Part shown: one piece after another, positions 60,627-64,000 of the stretch
Layout: each line of letters opens with the position of its first letter
Numbering within the stretch: position 1 is the stretch's first letter
Source of the DNA: Leptasterias polaris
Lineage: Eukaryota > Echinodermata > Asteroidea > Forcipulatida > Asteriidae
Assembly: GCA_037783415.1 (NCBI GenBank)
Contig: JAZGTN010000047.1
Span: 4,092,001 to 4,156,000 of the forward strand
Length of the DNA: 64,000 bases
Direction of reading: 5' to 3'
The notes under the pieces: generated by a model
Told to the model about the DNA's origin: nothing
What the model saw: the letters and a program-made list of their open reading frames with translations, nothing else
The model's database searches: none
Position numbers and translations under genes: made by a program

Positions 60627-60736
60627 CGAAGAGCCGGGTACCATGGAACCATTTGGGTGGTAACCGCCAGCGATGATCGCCAGGTTGTTATAAGCTGCAA
60701 ACCGTGCAATATCATGAAAATGCTCCGCTTTGCTCC
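60627..60736 (-). CDS. Internal coding exon of an unidentified multi-exon gene
   Basis: Read on the minus strand, a pyrimidine-rich stretch ending CCTGACAG is followed by 110 bp of open sequence and then TCG|GTAAGC, a consensus donor. The frame gives two bases of a split codon followed by exactly 36 codons, so the intron phases are 1 at the 5' side and 0 at the 3' side. The peptide begins SKAEHFHDIARFAAYNNLAI and continues with IAGGYHPNGSMV, then PGSS. It is a mixed, globular-looking sequence with no low complexity, unlike other short frames here. The run of alternating hydrophobic residues before GGYHPNG could be a buried beta strand followed by a loop. I do not recognise the family. The nearest neighbours are repeats on both sides, so the flanking exons lie more than several kilobases away or outside the window. 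A chance open frame with two good splice sites remains possible. Confidence 0.55.
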
Positions 60737-60939
60737 CTGTCAGGTAAAATAACAAAAGGGGAAAAAATAAATAAAAGTGCAACAAAACCATCTAAAGTAC
60801 CGCTACACTTTTGGGAGCAGAGGAAACATAATCCCTTAGGATAAAGGATCAATGAAGATTAACAAGTGGGGATTATCCCTTCTAGGAAAATCAGTTTTCA
60901 TAGCTTAGTGTAAGGGAATACAGAAGAATTGATCAAACC
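60737..60939. other. Probably intron upstream of the minus-strand exon
   Basis: Carries the pyrimidine-rich acceptor side of the exon (minus strand) and otherwise plain sequence. Confidence 0.35.
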
Positions 60940-61780
60940 AGACACTTCTAAGAGGCCTTGATGGTTCATGCTCTTTGGTGCACCCTTAAAATGCTCCAAG
61001 TGCTCTAGCAGTAGAACTGTACTTTTTTCCACTTTAGCCGTGTTCACATTGGACTTATTTCGGGTAAATTAACCGAGCAAATAGGTAACTTAACCATTTA
61101 AGTCCAATGCGAACAGCCCAGGAAGTTCCCCTCCCAGGTAACTTACCCGACCCGAATGGGTAGTTTCAACCGACCCACGTCTGCTCGGTTAAATTGACCA
61201 GGTCAGTTTAACTGAGCCGAAAAGTCCAGTGCGAACGCAATCAGGGTAAAAGCCATCCCGGTAAAAAGCCACATCCGGTCCCCCGATCTACCTGCCGCAC
61301 CACGTGATCATGAGGTGACACGTCGTACACACGCACGTGTTTACACGGAAGCTCGGTTGCACTCATTGCATTCTCGCTGACATGCACCCCGGTCAAAGGT
61401 CACTGAGATAGAACCTCTTGTGTTTGTCTTAAGTTAGTCAGTTAGTTTCACCGATCGTGTCGGTTAGTTTACCCACGTCATTAATCCAAGTGCGGACGCT
61501 GGTACGTTTCACCTATTGGAATGTTAACCACGGTCTCGGTAATGCGAACACGGCTATAGAAGAAAAACGCCTTGCCCTTGCATGAATAAAGTATAAAACC
61601 TTTCACTTTCAAAGGGGCAAGGCAGTTTTATTATAATATTGAGGAGAGTCAAAGATTAAAGTACTATTTCAAAATTTAGTGGGCAAAGAGGCAAAAAGGC
61701 CAAGCGCTAAATTTACAGCTTACATTTCAAGGGGCACTGCACTAAGGCACAGACAAAACGAAACAAGGCAGTTGCTTAGA
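60940..61780. mobile_element. Family E copy 4, split by a MITE
   Basis: Left part 60940-61034 (CCAGACACTTCTAAGAGGCC, CTTAAAATGCTCCAAG, CAGTAGAACTGTAC). The right part 61557-61780 (CGCCTTGCCCTTGC, CACTTTCAAAGGGGCAAGGC, TTCAAGGGGCACTGCACTAA) continues the family E order once the insert is removed. Confidence 0.65.
61037..61554. mobile_element. 518-bp TIR element with TA duplication
   Basis: TA at 61035-61036 and 61555-61556. GCCGTGTTCACATT at the left is inverted as AATGCGAACACGGC at the right, one mismatch. Subterminal arrays of GGTTAATTTAC/GGTAACTTACC-type motifs fill both sides (61070-61260 and 61430-61540). Non-coding. It sits within an older family E copy. Confidence 0.85.
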
Positions 61781-62024
61781 TTATGCTGAAGATAGGCCGT
61801 TCAACTGTGGTTTGACGAAAAAGATAAAAGTGCCAGGCACAGCAAGACTTTGTACTGCGTTTTTCAAATTTCAATGGCACAGCTGAGAAACTAAAAATGA
61901 GGTGATAAGCTCATCGCCGGAAAAGTTGCCTGCCTTGAAGACAAGCTCAGTGAATGGCAAAGCATTTATAAAAGCAGAATAAATGATAATTGCGCCGTGA
62001 ATACTCAATTTTGGGGGAAGAACA
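61781..62024. other. No gene seen
   Basis: Plain sequence between two elements. Confidence 0.4.
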
Positions 62025-62208
62025 TAGAATTAGCTGTTGCAAACTGCTTACCAACTGAAAGAACCCGTGGTATAAATGAAAAAAATAGCTAATGTCCTGA
62101 CATTTCGACAATAGCAGAGTCTTTCTCGAAGGCTGATAAAAAAAGAAAGGGGGGGGGGGAAATCAAGAAATAATCTGCTAGGGTTGAAACATCAGACCAT
62201 TAATTATT
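62025..62208 (-). mobile_element. Inverted copy and a scrap of the 5479-type retroelement tail
   Basis: 62025-62137 reads, inverted, AGCCTTCGAGAAAGACTCTG, CTATTGTCGAAATGTCAGGA, ATACCACGGGTTC and GCAAACTGC-type blocks as at 5479-5595. A second piece at 62174-62208 (TCTGCTAGGGTTGAAACATC) lies in the opposite direction, separated by a G tract. Confidence 0.55.
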
Positions 62209-63197
62209 TTAAAGAAACGAATACAGAAAATGACATAATTCTAACAATATTAATTTCGTAAGCCGAGCCTCTCGATCAAAGATTTTTTTCTGGTGAGTAG
62301 TCAACCATTAAGCCAGGTCAAGTTCATATTATCAGCATGTGTAATTAACGTCAATATGGCTTGTTCATTAACTGGTTGACTGCTCGATCTGTTAATAAAC
62401 AATCCATGCTTGGCCTTGGAACCAACTCAACAGCGGTTCCTTCAATTCGTCTTTCATAATGATTTCATTTCAAGTGATGACCCCCGACATTACCTTATTT
62501 TTATTTTTTTTTAAGTTTCTCTCATATTTCATAATTATTTATGAAATGGGGGACTACATGTAATTTCATTTACAGTAGCTTCTAAAGACAACTTTGCTAA
62601 ACCGAGTATTTTGCAGATAACCAGCCAAAATACAATATGGTGGTATGCATGTATTTAACTGGTTCACACCAATTTTATGGTTAGCAAACAAAAACTAATG
62701 AACAGAGTTTTCTGATTATCGATCCTATGATTTGGGGCTCAAATTTTGCTTTTACAATCAGAATTTTTAATAGAAATGATAAGTGTTGGCCAGAATTTGT
62801 TTTAAAAGTGCCCAGAAAAGGTCACAGAAAAAATAGAAACAGGCTTTCATCAATGATTTCACAATATGGACCATAATGGACCTGAAATTCAAAATAAGAT
62901 TTTAAAACTTGCTGATATTTGAAAAGCCGGGAGTGTAAGTTTAACCAAAACTCCATTGAGTGATTTTACTAGGATTCTTCCCCACTCTAACAAAATCAAA
63001 CACCATATGGCAACTTAACTCCCAAACAGTTGGACTCTGACGTTGGTTTGCCTGATCAGTTTACGAGTGCAGCCATCAGTCCAACAGAATCAGGCAAAAT
63101 ATGCAGTAGTATTTTGATGGGTCAGAGTTCAAGTTCAAACAATACTTTGATTATGCAATAATGGTACAGCTGGGTGCCCAAAATAGCTAAAAATGCA
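62209..63197. other. No gene seen
   Basis: AT-rich, no supported exon or repeat. Confidence 0.4.
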
Positions 63198-63353
63198 CAG
63201 GCCTTGAATTTCATTCTTGTGGAGAGGGCAAGGCCATTTTCATTTTACAAAGGTACTTCCATTAGGAAGTCTGACAGGAAACCTTTCACCAAGGCCAAGA
63301 CCAGGGGCAACAAAAGCCATAACCCCCTTGGCCTCTGTGTAATTTAAGGGCTG
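63198..63353. mobile_element. Family E copy 5
   Basis: CAGGCCTTGAATTTCATTCT at the left, TAATTTAAGGGCTG at the right, with GAGGGCAAGGCCATTTTCAT and CAGGGGCAACAAAAGCCATA inside. Same subtype as 2571-2708. Confidence 0.65.
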
Positions 63354-63857
63354 GTATAATTGTCAAAAACACACTTGTGGTTCATAAAATATGAGGGGAA
63401 AACAAAAAAGACAATCAGTTCAAAAGTCGTCCGCTTATCCATAAATATTAGATGCCTTTTAATGGGGCGGCTTAATATCATTGCAAAAGCCTCCCTAATT
63501 TGTCTGAAAAAACAACTTTCAATAAAAGATGGTAATTGTATGCAAATAATAGATGTATTTATGAATAAGAAATTTACCATCTTATGAATAAACAAACAAG
63601 AAGAGTACACAGCAGCTCAAATTTGGTCGAGTGTTAAATATAGCTATTACAGCATGTGTAAATTGTTTAAAGCCTGTATAGGACAGACAGCATGTTACAA
63701 AGACCAATAAAATATTTATCACATATTAAACCACGCTCTGCTAATGGAATAACCCAAAGCCGAGAAGTTTAAAGGGTTCAGATCAGCCAGTCATAAATTC
63801 ATAAAATTAACAAATTATCGCTGACGCAACACAATTTGATGTTTTTGGGGAGGTTTC
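63354..63857. other. No gene seen
   Basis: Two overlapping frames on opposite strands at 63344-63610 cancel each other as evidence. Nothing else was recognised. Confidence 0.4.
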
Positions 63858-64000
63858 CAGCAAGTGTGGTACTTCACTGTTGGGAGGGCACTTGACGATT
63901 TTTTCTTAGTGTGGGAAATTTAAATATTTTTGTGGGAAATTTAAATATTTGTGTGGACATTCCAAAGAGCACCAAGGTACTGACAAGGGGTATGGAGGCA
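63858..64000. mobile_element. Family E copy 6, cut by the window end
   Basis: CAGCAAGTGTGGTACTTCAC, then GGAGGGCACTTGACGA, and at the end GAGCACCAAGGTACTGACAA and GGTATGGAGGCA. It contains a doubled ~20-bp unit (TGTGGGAAATTTAAATATTT) at 63910-63950. The rest lies outside the window. Confidence 0.55.

Noticed and set aside
1..64000. CRISPR array, bacterial operon or complete transposase gene
   Set aside because: No regularly spaced short direct repeats, no Shine-Dalgarno-led frames, and no frame long enough for a DDE or reverse-transcriptase protein.

Overview
The window looks like nuclear DNA of a marine invertebrate, most probably an echinoderm. A sea star is my best guess and a sea cucumber cannot be excluded. 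The sequence is AT-rich. It has no dense gene array, no long uninterrupted reading frames and no bacterial gene signals. It is full of short dispersed elements, including a pair of families with the termini 'GTACAACATTGGTAATT' and 'AGGCAGTGTATACTTTTGGTAA' that I associate from memory with echinoderm genomes. That placement rests on repeat style, not on a search.

Protein-coding content is very low. The best coding feature is one internal exon on the minus strand at 60627-60736. It has a good acceptor, a consensus donor and an open frame with matching codon phase, but I cannot name the protein. Weaker candidates are a CpG-rich promoter with a first exon ending in a consensus donor near 29350 (+), a short ATG exon at 15184-15224 (-), an exon-like stretch ending at 42331 (+), an exon-like stretch at 52387-52548 (-), and an unexplained open frame at 15520-15756. 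The rest is probably intron or intergenic DNA. No tRNA, rRNA, CRISPR array or complete transposase gene was seen.

Layout: 1-29 kb holds scattered MITEs, local tandem duplications, hairpins and homopolymer tracts. 29.0-29.7 kb is a CpG-dense island. 34.5-36.0 kb is a minisatellite of about 95 bp units split by a 959-bp hAT-like element. 36.4-36.9 kb is a second tandem array. 40.9-41.6 kb has two adjacent MITEs of related families. 43.4-47.1 kb is a nested composite with long inverted ends, direct internal repeats and two further TIR elements inside. 54-63.4 kb is rich in hAT-like and TA-flanked MITEs, two of them nested inside older elements, and carries the one good exon.

The most interesting pattern is a pair of related MITE families flanked by TTAA or a close variant. 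Their copies keep a central hairpin while the stem sequence changes from copy to copy. Runs of 9 to 22 G or C are also unusually common.
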